DNA of 64,000 nucleotides. Origin: CAWBQO01 sp963790965 (GTDB lineage: Bacteria; Bacteroidota; Rhodothermia; Rhodothermales; DASSAV01). Location of the stretch: contig CAWBQO010000003.1 in assembly GCA_963790965.1 (NCBI GenBank), positions 372,001-436,000 on the forward strand, read 5' to 3'. The position numbers and the translations under genes were made by a program. Positions 24,631-32,767 of the stretch are shown here, in pieces. The first letter of the stretch is position 1. Each line of letters begins with the position of its first letter. The notes under the pieces are model-generated. The model ran no database searches. It saw only the letters and a list, made by a program, of their open reading frames with translations, and was not told where the DNA came from.

Positions 24631-27309
24631 TCAGCCGCCGGCTGCCAGAACTTCCTTGCCGGCGCTCTTCGCGTTCAGCTCCGCTTGCGCAGCCGAGAGG
24701 CGCGCGATCGGGACGCGGAAGGGCGAGCAGGAGACGTAGTTCATCCCTACGTGGTAGCAGAACGTGACCGACGACGGCTCGCCGCCATGCTCGCCGCAGA
24801 TGCCAACCTTGAGGTCCGGCTGCGTCTGCCGCCCGCGCTCGGTGCCGAGCTTGACGAGCTGACCGACACCGGCCTGATCGAGCACCTGGAACGGGTCCTC
24901 GGGCAGGATCTTGTTCTCGATGTAATACGGCAAGAACGTGCCGGCGTCGTCGCGGCTGTAGCCGAAGGTCATCTGCGTCAGGTCGTTCGTGCCGAAGGAG
25001 AAGAACTCCGCCTCCTTCGCAATCTGATCGGCCATAAGGGCGGCGCGGGGCACCTCGATCATGGTCCCTATCATGTATTCGATCGAACGGCCTTTCTCCT
25101 TGAACACGGCTTCAGCCGTCTCGCGGATTACTTGCTTCTGATCGACGAACTCTTCGAGCGTGCCGATGAGCGGCACCATGATCTCCGGAAGCACGGTAAC
25201 GCCTTCCTCAGCCAGCTCAACGGCGGCCTCGAGAATGGCTCGGGCCTGCATGGCCGTGATCTCGGGGAACGTGACGCCGAGGCGGCAGCCGCGATGGCCA
25301 AGCATTGGGTTGAACTCCTCGAGCGCCGCGACTTTCGCCTTGACCTGGTCGAGCGAGACCCCCATGTTCTCCGCCATCTCCGTCTGGCCGCTTTCGTCAT
25401 GCGGAAGGAACTCGTGGAGCGGCGGGTCGAGCAGGCGAATCGTTACGGGCAGGCCGTTCATCGCGCGGAAGATGCCGCGGAAGTCTTCCTTCTGGAACGG
25501 CAGCAGCTCGGCGAGGGCCGCCTTGCGCTCCTTAACCGATGAGGCAAGAATCATCTTGCGCACGCTGCGGATGCGGTCGCCCTCGAAGAACATGTGCTCC
25601 GTGCGCGTAAGGCCAATGCCTTCGGCGCCGAAGTCGCGCGCTTTCTGCGCGTCGTGGGGCGTGTCGGCATTCGTACGGACCTTCATCGTCCGGAACTCGT
25701 CGGCCCACTTCATGAACTTGGCAAAGTCGCCGCTAAGCTCCGGCTCAACAAGATTCTCTTCGCCGACGATCACTTCGCCGGTGGAGCCGTTGATGGAGAT
25801 CCATTCGCCTTCCCGCACGGTCGTGGTACCGGTGGAGAAAGATTTATTGCGGTAGTTGATGACGATGTCGCCCGCGCCTGCAACGCAAGGCTTGCCCCAG
25901 CCGCGCGCCACGACCGCCGCGTGCGAGGTCATGCCGCCGCGCGAGGTGAGGATCCCTTCGGCAGCGTCCATGCCGCCGACGTCCTCGGGGCTGGTCTCGA
26001 TGCGAACGAGAATGACGCGCTTGCCGTCAGCCTTCCACTTTTCGGCTTCATCTGCAGTGAAAATGACCTGGCCTACGGCCGCGCCGGGAGAGGCGGGGAG
26101 GCCCTTGCCGATCACGCGGTCGTGATAACCGGCTTCATCCTCAAAGTGCGGGTGGAGCAACTGGTCGAGGTGGCCCGGTTCCACGAGGTCGCGAACGGCC
26201 GTCTCGCGGTCAACCATGCCCTCTTTCACGAGGTCCACGGCAATGCGAAGCGCGGCCGTGCCGGTACGCTTGCCGCTGCGAGTCTGCAGGATGTAGAGCT
26301 GCTGCTCCTGCACCGTGAACTCGATGTCCTGCATGTTCTTGAAGTACTTCTCCAAGCGGTTGGTCGTTGCGACCAGTTCCTTGTAGGCCTGGGGAAACTC
26401 GTTGGACATTTGATCGATGTCCTCCGGCGTACGGATGCCGGCCACGACGTCCTCGCCCTGGGCGTTGACGAGAAACTCGCCGTACAGCTTGTTCTCGCCC
26501 GTTGACGGGTTGCGCGTGAAGCAAACGCCGGTGCCGCTGTTGTCGCCCATATTGCCGAACACCATGGCCTGCACGTTGACGGCGGTGCCAAGCAGACCAG
26601 TGATGCGGTTGATGCGGCGGTACTTGATGGCGCGATCGCTATTCCACGAGTTGAAGACCGCGTTAATGGCGAACTGAAGCTGCTCGTGAGGATCTTCCGG
26701 GAACATGTAGCCGGTGTGCTGCCGGTAAATGGCCTTGTAACGATCCACGAGAATGCGCAGGTCCGCCGCCGTCAAGTCTACGTCATTTTCGACCCCGCGC
26801 TCTCTCTTCAGGCCGTCGATGGCCTCTTCGAAGTGCTCGTGGTGCATGCCCATGACCACGTCGCCAAACATATCGATAAAGCGGCGATAGGCGTCGAACG
26901 CAAAGCGCTCATTGCCGGTCTTCCGGGCGAGGCCCTCGACCACGTCGTCGTTGATGCCGAGGTTGAGGACGGTGTCCATCATGCCCGGCATCGAGAGCGC
27001 CGCGCCGCTTCGCACGGAGACGAGCAGCGGGTTTTCCGGATCGCCAAAGCGCGCGCCCATGGCCTCCTCGATGTTCGACACGTTGTCGCGAACCTGTTCG
27101 GCAAGGCCCTTCGGCCACTCGCGGGCGTTCTCGTTGTAGAACTTACAGGTTTCCGTCGTGATGGTAAAACCAGCCGGAACCGGAAGCCCGATGGCGCTCA
27201 TCTCAGCGAGGTTGGCACCCTTGCCGCCCAAGAGCGCTTTCATGTTTTTGTCCCCTTCGGCTTTGCCGCCACCGAAGAAATAGACGTACTTACCTTTTTG
27301 GTCAGCCAT
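24631..27309 (-). CDS. ppdK: Pyruvate, phosphate dikinase
   Basis: An 892-residue enzyme interconverting pyruvate/ATP/phosphate and PEP/AMP/pyrophosphate. The ATP-grasp N-terminal domain (residues ~1-340) includes LLGGKGANLAEM and VSVRSGAALSMPGMMDT. The phosphohistidine domain carries His463 in SRGGMTSHAAVVARG. The C-terminal PEP/pyruvate barrel has GEGIGLTRTEHMF, LDPPLHEFLPH, SFGTNDLTQMTFG and GICGEHGG with the catalytic cysteine. Full length and intact, it serves gluconeogenesis or reversible glycolysis. It has its own promoter with an operator-like palindrome. Confidence 0.97.
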   Translation of the reverse strand: MADQKGKYVYFFGGGKAEGDKNMKALLGGKGANLAEMSAIGLPVPAGFTITTETCKFYNENAREWPKGLAEQVRDNVSNIEEAMGARFGDPENPLLVSVRSGAALSMPGMMDTVLNLGINDDVVEGLARKTGNERFAFDAYRRFIDMFGDVVMGMHHEHFEEAIDGLKRERGVENDVDLTAADLRILVDRYKAIYRQHTGYMFPEDPHEQLQFAINAVFNSWNSDRAIKYRRINRITGLLGTAVNVQAMVFGNMGDNSGTGVCFTRNPSTGENKLYGEFLVNAQGEDVVAGIRTPEDIDQMSNEFPQAYKELVATTNRLEKYFKNMQDIEFTVQEQQLYILQTRSGKRTGTAALRIAVDLVKEGMVDRETAVRDLVEPGHLDQLLHPHFEDEAGYHDRVIGKGLPASPGAAVGQVIFTADEAEKWKADGKRVILVRIETSPEDVGGMDAAEGILTSRGGMTSHAAVVARGWGKPCVAGAGDIVINYRNKSFSTGTTTVREGEWISINGSTGEVIVGEENLVEPELSGDFAKFMKWADEFRTMKVRTNADTPHDAQKARDFGAEGIGLTRTEHMFFEGDRIRSVRKMILASSVKERKAALAELLPFQKEDFRGIFRAMNGLPVTIRLLDPPLHEFLPHDESGQTEMAENMGVSLDQVKAKVAALEEFNPMLGHRGCRLGVTFPEITAMQARAILEAAVELAEEGVTVLPEIMVPLIGTLEEFVDQKQVIRETAEAVFKEKGRSIEYMIGTMIEVPRAALMADQIAKEAEFFSFGTNDLTQMTFGYSRDDAGTFLPYYIENKILPEDPFQVLDQAGVGQLVKLGTERGRQTQPDLKVGICGEHGGEPSSVTFCYHVGMNYVSCSPFRVPIARLSAAQAELNAKSAGKEVLAAGG

Positions 27310-27360
27310 GTTCGTCTTTTTTGTCGTACGATGTATACATAAGGAATATAACCCCCGAGT

Positions 27361-27389
27361 AATATACAGGAGTATTCCTGTCCAGACAA
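27361..27389 (-). promoter_or_regulatory. Promoter of ppdK with inverted repeat in the spacer
   Basis: On the minus strand TTGTCT (27384-27389) and TATATT (27361-27366) are separated by exactly 17 bp. The spacer contains ACAGGA-GTAT-TCCTGT (27366-27381), a perfect 6-bp inverted repeat that could be an operator. The start would be about 45 bases upstream of the ppdK ATG. Confidence 0.6.
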
Positions 27390-27690
27390 GCTTGTTGCCG
27401 GATCAGCAGGGGAAAATACGTACCCCATGGCACAAATGGGCATCAAATGCCGGAATCATGTGTCGTAAGCACGGTAAAAACTTGTGAATACCGGTTTTCC
27501 CGGAGCATAAGGATGCGTGCTCCGCGTAATCCCGGGACGGGTGCGCGTGGAACGTCGATCCTCATGAAGCGTGTGAACGAGCCTGCCGACCGGTGCTGAA
27601 CGCCGCTTGCCGCATACCTTGCTTCGGTCGTATGCTCTTCAGTCCGGCATGGGTCAAGAATGCTGATAACGTTTTTTCGAGGACGATATT
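27390..27690. other. Divergent intergenic region ppdK/topA
   Basis: About 300 bp with no convincing ORF. Near 27500-27525 there is a short inverted repeat (ggagca...tgctcc) without a T-run, so it is not a terminator. It should contain the topA promoter, but no near-consensus -35/-10 pair could be fixed by eye. Confidence 0.4.
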
Positions 27691-30435
27691 ATGAGACGAC
27701 TGGTCGTCGTGGAGTCTCCAACCAAGGCGCGGACCATCCGCAACTACCTGCCTGCCCCCGATTATCGCGTCGAGGCCAGCATGGGACACGTTCGGGATCT
27801 GCCTGCGTCCGCGTCTGAGGTGCCCGCCGACCTGAAGCAAAACGGCTGGGCCAAGCTCGGGGTGAACGTCGATAGCGCCTTTGAGCCGCTTTACGTGGTG
27901 CCCTCGGACAAGAAGAAAATCGTCCGCGAGCTGAAGTCGGCGCTCAAGGGGATCGATGAAGTCTTCATCGCGACTGACGAGGACCGCGAGGGTGAATCTA
28001 TCGGGTGGCACCTCGTGGAGGTTCTCGCACCGAAGGTGCCGATCCGGCGCATGGTCTTCCACGAGATTACGAAGGAAGCCATCCTTGGGGCGCTCAACAA
28101 GACGCGGGACATTGACTACAATCTCGTCGATGCGCAGGAGACGCGGCGTATTCTGGATCGCCTCGTGGGCTATACCCTCTCGCCGCTCCTCTGGAAGAAG
28201 ATTGCGCCGCGCCTGTCTGCAGGCCGGGTGCAGAGTGTTGCGGTGAGGCTGCTCGTGCTGCGGGAGCAGGAGCGACTTGCGTTCGTACCCGGATCCTACT
28301 GGGATTTAAAGGCGCAGCTGGCGCGCAAAGGCGCTTCCTTTGAGGCGTCGCTGACGCACGTCGGCGGGACCCGCGTGGCTTCCGGACGCGACTTCGACGA
28401 CAACACGGGAAGGCTGCGCGAAGGGCTGCAAGCCGGTAAGGACGTGCTCCTGCTGGCTGAAAATGAGGCCCGCGGACTTGCCGACCGCCTGCGCTCCGGC
28501 GCGTGGACGGTCTCGAAGATCGAATCGCGCACCGCAAACCGGTCGCCATCCGCGCCGTTCATCACGTCCACACTGCAGCAGGAGGGAAGCCGCAAGCTCA
28601 ACTTGTCGGCGCGGCAGACCATGCAGGTGGCGCAACGGCTTTACGAGCAGGGTTATATCACCTACATGCGTACGGACTCGACCGTGCTCTCGCGCGAGGC
28701 GCTGGACGCTGCGCGTGCGACGGTGGTCGCCCGTTACGGCAAGGAGTACCTTAGCCCGCAGGTGCGGCAGTTTTCGGGTAAGGTGCAGAACGCGCAGGAG
28801 GCGCACGAGGCCATCCGCCCTGCCGGTACTGCTATGCGTACGGCCGAGGAGTTGAAGCTCGACGGAGTCGAGGCGCGCCTGTACGATCTTATCTGGAAAC
28901 GAACCGTCGCCTCCCAAATGGCCGACGCGCGGCTGCGCTTCGTCACGGCAACGATTGACGCTCGTTCGGATGAAGATGTCGCCACCTTCCGGGCTTCCGG
29001 GCGCACGATCGAGTTTCCCGGCTTCTTCCGCGCCTACGTCGAAGGCAGCGACGATCCGGATGCCGCGCTGGAAGATCGCGAACAGCCGCTTCCGGATCTT
29101 AAGGCCAGGGAGTCACTCGACTGCCGGAAGGTCGAGCCGCTCGGCCACGAAACCAAAGCGCCCGCACGGTATACCGAAGCGACCCTTGTCAAGACACTGG
29201 AAAGCGAAGGCATTGGGCGCCCGTCGACGTACGCGGCGATCATCGACACGGTTGTACACCGTGGCTACGTTTTTCGGCAGGGGACGCAGCTCGTCCCTAC
29301 GTTCATGGCCTTCGCCACCAACAACCTCCTCGAGCACCAGTTCGACCAGCTTGTGGACATCCACTTTACAGCGGGTATCGAGCAGGTGCTGGACGACATT
29401 GCAGCCGGAGACCGGAAGCCTACGCCCTACCTCACGAGTTTCTATCACGGAGAGGAGGGGCTGGTTGGTAGGGTTAGCGAGGCGCTCGACAAAGTTGACG
29501 CGCGGGAGGTGTCGACGCTCCAGTATCCCAAGTGGGCACCATACCTAATACGGGTCGGTAAGTACGGTCCCTACGCAGAAGGCGAGATCGACGGCGAGAC
29601 CGTAACGTCGTCGCTGCCGGACAAACTTGCTCCTGCGGATGTGACGGCCGAGGACCTGGAGATTTTTCTGCGGGAAGGCAACGCGGAGGATCGCGTCATT
29701 GGCATACATCCCGATGCGGAGCAGCCAATGCTACTTAAGAAAGGGCCGTATGGACCCTACGTGCAGCTCGGAGACGACGAACAATCCGGCAAGCCCAAGC
29801 GCGTGTCTCTGCCGCGCGGCGTCGATGCTGCGGATGTCACGTACGACGTTGCCGTCGACCTGCTTAAACTCCCCCGAACGCTCGGCGAACACCCGGAGAC
29901 CGGCAATCCGGTGATAACGAACATCGGACGTTTCGGGCCTTACGTGAAGCACGGCAGTCTCTTCGCCTCCTTAACGAAGGAAGACGACGTGCTTTCGGTA
30001 GATCTCGAGCGTGGCCTCGAGCTGCTGGCGAAGAAGGCGATGAAGTCAAAGGCCCTGCGCACCATTGGCAATCACCCGGAGTCCGGCGATCCGGTTGAAG
30101 TTTTTGAAGGCAGGTACGGGCCGTACGTCAAGCATCAGAAAGTGAACGCATCGCTGCCAAAGGATCGGGAAATAGATTCGATCACGATGGACGAGGCCCT
30201 GGATCTGATTGCGGCGCGCGCCGCCTCGAAGGGGAGCAAGTCGGGCAAGAAGGGCGGTGCGAAGAAGGCCACTGCGACCAAGAAGACCCCTGCAGCAAAG
30301 AAGGCGGCCGCTTCAAAAAAGACCGCGACCAAAGCGGCAGCGGCCAAGAAGCCTACTGCGAAAAAGCCGGCCGTTGCCAAGAAAGCGGCTGCGCCAAAGA
30401 AGACGGGAGGCAAGGGTGCTGCCGCGTCTGAGTAG
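27691..30435 (+). CDS. topA: DNA topoisomerase I
   Basis: A 914-residue type IA topoisomerase relaxing negative supercoils. The Toprim motif VFIATDEDREGE holds Asp96, Asp98 and Glu100. The catalytic tyrosine is Tyr325 in GYITYMRTDS. After the core (~residue 600), the protein carries repeated short Toprim-C-type modules marked by GPYxxxG/GPYVKHG (four or more) instead of cysteine zinc fingers. The last ~75 residues are a lysine/alanine/threonine/proline tail (repeated AKKxxAxKK) similar to histone H1-like tails, probably for nonspecific DNA binding. Confidence 0.96.
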   Translation: MRRLVVVESPTKARTIRNYLPAPDYRVEASMGHVRDLPASASEVPADLKQNGWAKLGVNVDSAFEPLYVVPSDKKKIVRELKSALKGIDEVFIATDEDREGESIGWHLVEVLAPKVPIRRMVFHEITKEAILGALNKTRDIDYNLVDAQETRRILDRLVGYTLSPLLWKKIAPRLSAGRVQSVAVRLLVLREQERLAFVPGSYWDLKAQLARKGASFEASLTHVGGTRVASGRDFDDNTGRLREGLQAGKDVLLLAENEARGLADRLRSGAWTVSKIESRTANRSPSAPFITSTLQQEGSRKLNLSARQTMQVAQRLYEQGYITYMRTDSTVLSREALDAARATVVARYGKEYLSPQVRQFSGKVQNAQEAHEAIRPAGTAMRTAEELKLDGVEARLYDLIWKRTVASQMADARLRFVTATIDARSDEDVATFRASGRTIEFPGFFRAYVEGSDDPDAALEDREQPLPDLKARESLDCRKVEPLGHETKAPARYTEATLVKTLESEGIGRPSTYAAIIDTVVHRGYVFRQGTQLVPTFMAFATNNLLEHQFDQLVDIHFTAGIEQVLDDIAAGDRKPTPYLTSFYHGEEGLVGRVSEALDKVDAREVSTLQYPKWAPYLIRVGKYGPYAEGEIDGETVTSSLPDKLAPADVTAEDLEIFLREGNAEDRVIGIHPDAEQPMLLKKGPYGPYVQLGDDEQSGKPKRVSLPRGVDAADVTYDVAVDLLKLPRTLGEHPETGNPVITNIGRFGPYVKHGSLFASLTKEDDVLSVDLERGLELLAKKAMKSKALRTIGNHPESGDPVEVFEGRYGPYVKHQKVNASLPKDREIDSITMDEALDLIAARAASKGSKSGKKGGAKKATATKKTPAAKKAAASKKTATKAAAAKKPTAKKPAVAKKAAAPKKTGGKGAAASE

Positions 30436-30456
30436 ACCGGCCGGTCCTACAGGTGT

Positions 30457-31425
30457 TCAACGCCCCACGTCCTTTTCGCCGAGGCGCACGGAGGAGAGGA
30501 TGTTCAGATAGCTGTAGTAGCGAATGTCTGAAATCAGCTCTTCCTCGACGGCCGCCTGCACGGCGCAGCCGGGTTCGTGGTCGTGCGTGCAGTTCGGGAA
30601 GCGGCAGTCGGGGAGGAAAGGGCGGAACTCGATAAAGTAGAAGCCAAGATCATGCGGTTCGAGGTCGATGATGCCGAACTCGCGAATCCCCGGGGTGTCA
30701 ATGACGGCACCCCCGAAGGAGAGCGGGTAAAGCGCTGCGAAGGTGGTCGTGTGGCGGCCTTTTCGGGTCCGGTCGCTGACGTTGGCTACTGAGAGATCAA
30801 GAGCCGGCTCGACGCGGTTCAGCAGCGTCGACTTGCCGACGCCGGACGGGCCGGCAAGAACATTGACCTTGCCCTGCAGCGCCTCTCGCCACGTTCCCAC
30901 GCCCTCGCCGGTCTCAGCGCTCGTCCAGATCACCGGGTAGCCGATCGTTTCGTAGAGGGTTCGGATGGTCGAGACGGCTTCCTCGTCCGCCTTCTTCATG
31001 AGGTCGGCTTTGTTCAAGACAATGCCGGGCGGCACGTCGTTCGATTCCGCCATAACCAGGAAGCGGTCGATGAGTCCCGTGTTGATCTTCGGCATCCGAA
31101 CGGACTGGATGAGCCAGGCGCGGTCGATGTTGGCGGCGATGACGTGTTCCATGCCCACCCGCCGTCCCGCCGCTCGCCTGCTCAGCCGATTTTGCCGCTC
31201 GTGAATTTCCTGAATGACGCCTGTGCCGTCCTCCTGCATCACAATGGAGACGCGGTCCCCGGCGGCCATGGGGTGGGTCGTGCCGTCGTCGCCGAGCCGG
31301 AAGCGCCCCGGTATGCGGCAGGGCACCGTCTTGCCGCCTACCACCACGTCGTGCCACAGTCCTGTCGAACGGGCCAGCAGTCCCTCATAGGAACGGGTGG
31401 GCTGGAGAAGGTCTTCTTCCGCCAT
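30457..31425 (-). CDS. rsgA: Ribosome small-subunit biogenesis GTPase RsgA
   Basis: 322 residues from the ATG at 31425 giving MAEEDLLQPT; the frame is open 39 bases further up but with a poor start. The circularly permuted GTPase order is visible: an OB-fold first, then IVLNKADLM (G4), LAGPSGVGKSTLLNR (G1), HTTTFAALYP (G2 region) and VIDTPGIREFG (G3). A zinc knuckle follows with CRFPNCTHDHEPGC. RsgA helps late 30S maturation. It is convergent with topA, 21 bases apart, with no obvious terminator between. Confidence 0.94.
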   Translation of the reverse strand: MAEEDLLQPTRSYEGLLARSTGLWHDVVVGGKTVPCRIPGRFRLGDDGTTHPMAAGDRVSIVMQEDGTGVIQEIHERQNRLSRRAAGRRVGMEHVIAANIDRAWLIQSVRMPKINTGLIDRFLVMAESNDVPPGIVLNKADLMKKADEEAVSTIRTLYETIGYPVIWTSAETGEGVGTWREALQGKVNVLAGPSGVGKSTLLNRVEPALDLSVANVSDRTRKGRHTTTFAALYPLSFGGAVIDTPGIREFGIIDLEPHDLGFYFIEFRPFLPDCRFPNCTHDHEPGCAVQAAVEEELISDIRYYSYLNILSSVRLGEKDVGR

Positions 31426-31528
31426 GCGGCAACGATGATCGAGTGAAACTTGCCCGTAGAACACACGTCTACCGGGCTATAACTATTGTGCAACGGCTGC
31501 GCCCGCGCGCGCCAATCGGTATCGCACC

Positions 31529-31789
31529 ATGAGCAAATTTGAGCGAGACGAAGAATACGAGCGAGCGCGGAAAGCGTTCGATGAGTTACCCGTGGAGGAG
31601 CGCGCGGTTTTCCTTGTAGAAGCGACTGCGGGAACGGTTGCCCGAGGCATTGACAAGGCCGGTCAGGCGCTGGCCTCCGTGCTCGAAGACTTGTTCGCTG
31701 CAGGTAAAAGGCGTCCTCCGCCGCCGCCTCCCGAGCCGCCTGTAACGTCCCCCATCGACCCCCTGGAGCCGCCGCACATCGATACGTGA
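31529..31789 (+). CDS. Hypothetical protein, 86 residues, proline-rich tail
   Basis: Acidic helical N-terminal part (FERDEEYERARKAFDELPVEERAVFL) and a C-terminal tail with six consecutive prolines followed by further prolines. No signal peptide, no recognised domain. The next ORF starts on its stop codon, so the pair is probably a two-gene unit divergent from rsgA. Confidence 0.5.
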   Translation: MSKFERDEEYERARKAFDELPVEERAVFLVEATAGTVARGIDKAGQALASVLEDLFAAGKRRPPPPPPEPPVTSPIDPLEPPHIDT

Positions 31790-32022
31790 TGGAAGAGAAG
31801 GGAAAGCAGATCGTCCGTTTTGAGGAGTTGAACGTGCTTGGCAAAGCTGTGTACGCGGGCGGTGCTGCGGCATACCTTGCGGCCGTTCTTATCGAGAAGG
31901 CCATCGGGCGCGCGGCCGATCTTGTCGTTGAGACCGAACGGGCCTTCCGCTCCGGCAAGGACCCGAACACGGACGACGCCGTCGTGCTGGAGGAAGACGT
32001 GCGTTCAGGGCGACGGCGCTAA
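31789..32022 (+). CDS. Hypothetical protein, 77 residues, possible membrane association
   Basis: Starts at the ATG overlapping the TGA of the preceding gene (TGATG). The middle, AVYAGGAAAYLAAVLIEKAIG, is moderately hydrophobic and could touch the membrane. The tail is acidic then basic (VVLEEDVRSGRRR). Family not recognised. Translational coupling to the proline-rich neighbour is the main support. Confidence 0.5.
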   Translation: MEEKGKQIVRFEELNVLGKAVYAGGAAAYLAAVLIEKAIGRAADLVVETERAFRSGKDPNTDDAVVLEEDVRSGRRR

Positions 32023-32093
32023 ATGCGCGTTGTCTGGCTCTTCGCAGAACGCCCCCGCGAATCATGCGAAGCTTCTCAGCTCCGGGCAGGGTG

Positions 32094-32180
32094 GTAGGGG
32101 CACGATAGATTGCGCCCCTACTGCGATGAAGGCAGATCCTTCGCTGAGCTCAGGATGACAGCCCGGGGGCGGGGCGGAGG
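32094..32180 (+). repeat. Intergenic repeat unit, copy 1 of local pair
   Basis: Starts with GTAGGGGCACGATAG and GCGCCCCTAC, which form a hairpin, then GGCAGATCCTTCGCTG, CTCAGGATGACAG and a G-rich end. The same order recurs at 32447-32530. The 'ATCCTTCGCT..CTCAGGATGAC' block resembles short dispersed intergenic sequences I know from many bacterial genomes. Confidence 0.7.
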
Positions 32181-32446
32181 ATTGCTGGTGCCGCCTTGTG
32201 AATGTGGTCGACGTTATTGTTCTCGTCCGGGGCGACGGGTCGGGCAGGGGGTGCGTCGTAGCCCGTTGAGGAGGTCCCTCCGCGCGGCGGCGGATGACGC
32301 TGCCGCATGATGAGGGTCGGTCGCGCCGCCTTGGTCGGGATGACAGTCGGGGGCAGGTGTCTTACGGGACGGACGATTTTGACGCAGAGACGCGGCGGCG
32401 CAGAGATTTTGATCCCGTAACGTTCGCGGCATTCGCCCGGAGGCCT
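32181..32446. other. Non-coding G-rich spacer within the repeat island
   Basis: No supported gene. Contains further degenerate pieces of the same class (ggatgacgctgccgc near 32290, gggatgacagtcgggggcagg near 32338, gacgcagagacgcggcggcgcagag near 32382). Together with 32023-32093 and 32531-32700 the island between the small ORF pair and lon is about 700 bp. The piece at 32575-32660 also reads as a repeat remnant. Confidence 0.4.
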
Positions 32447-32530
32447 GTAGGGGCACGATAGTTCGTGCCCCTCCTGCGATAAAGGCAGATCCTTCGCTGT
32501 CCTCAGGATGACCGCCCGGGGGGCGGAGAG
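32447..32530 (+). repeat. Intergenic repeat unit, copy 2 of local pair
   Basis: About four-fifths identical to the unit at 32094-32180: GTAGGGGCACGATAG, a hairpin arm GTGCCCCTCC, GGCAGATCCTTCGCTG and CCTCAGGATGAC, then a run of G/C with gatgacagccggggg again just downstream at 32530. Confidence 0.7.
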
Positions 32531-32699
32531 ATGACAGCCGGGGGGGCGGAGGAAGCGGGAACGGGATGCGTGTCTGAAAGGCAGAACGTCCACACCAGGT
32601 CATGCCGGCGAAGCGAAACCTCTCGGCCGTGCATGGCGGGCACCACCGCGTCGTTCGCATTTCCCTCCTTCAACACGAGACGCAGTCACAGCGGCCCTG

Positions 32700-32747
32700 A
32701 AAAGAAGAAAGCCGGAATCTCTTCGTTGTTCGGAGAGATTCCGGCTT
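32700..32747 (-). terminator. Intrinsic terminator of lon
   Basis: A 14-bp perfect stem AAGCCGGAATCTCT / AGAGATTCCGGCTT (32709-32722 and 32734-32747) followed on the minus strand by TTTCTTCTTTT, 20 bases after the lon stop. Confidence 0.85.
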
Positions 32748-32767
32748 CGACTTGGTCACTCAATCCG

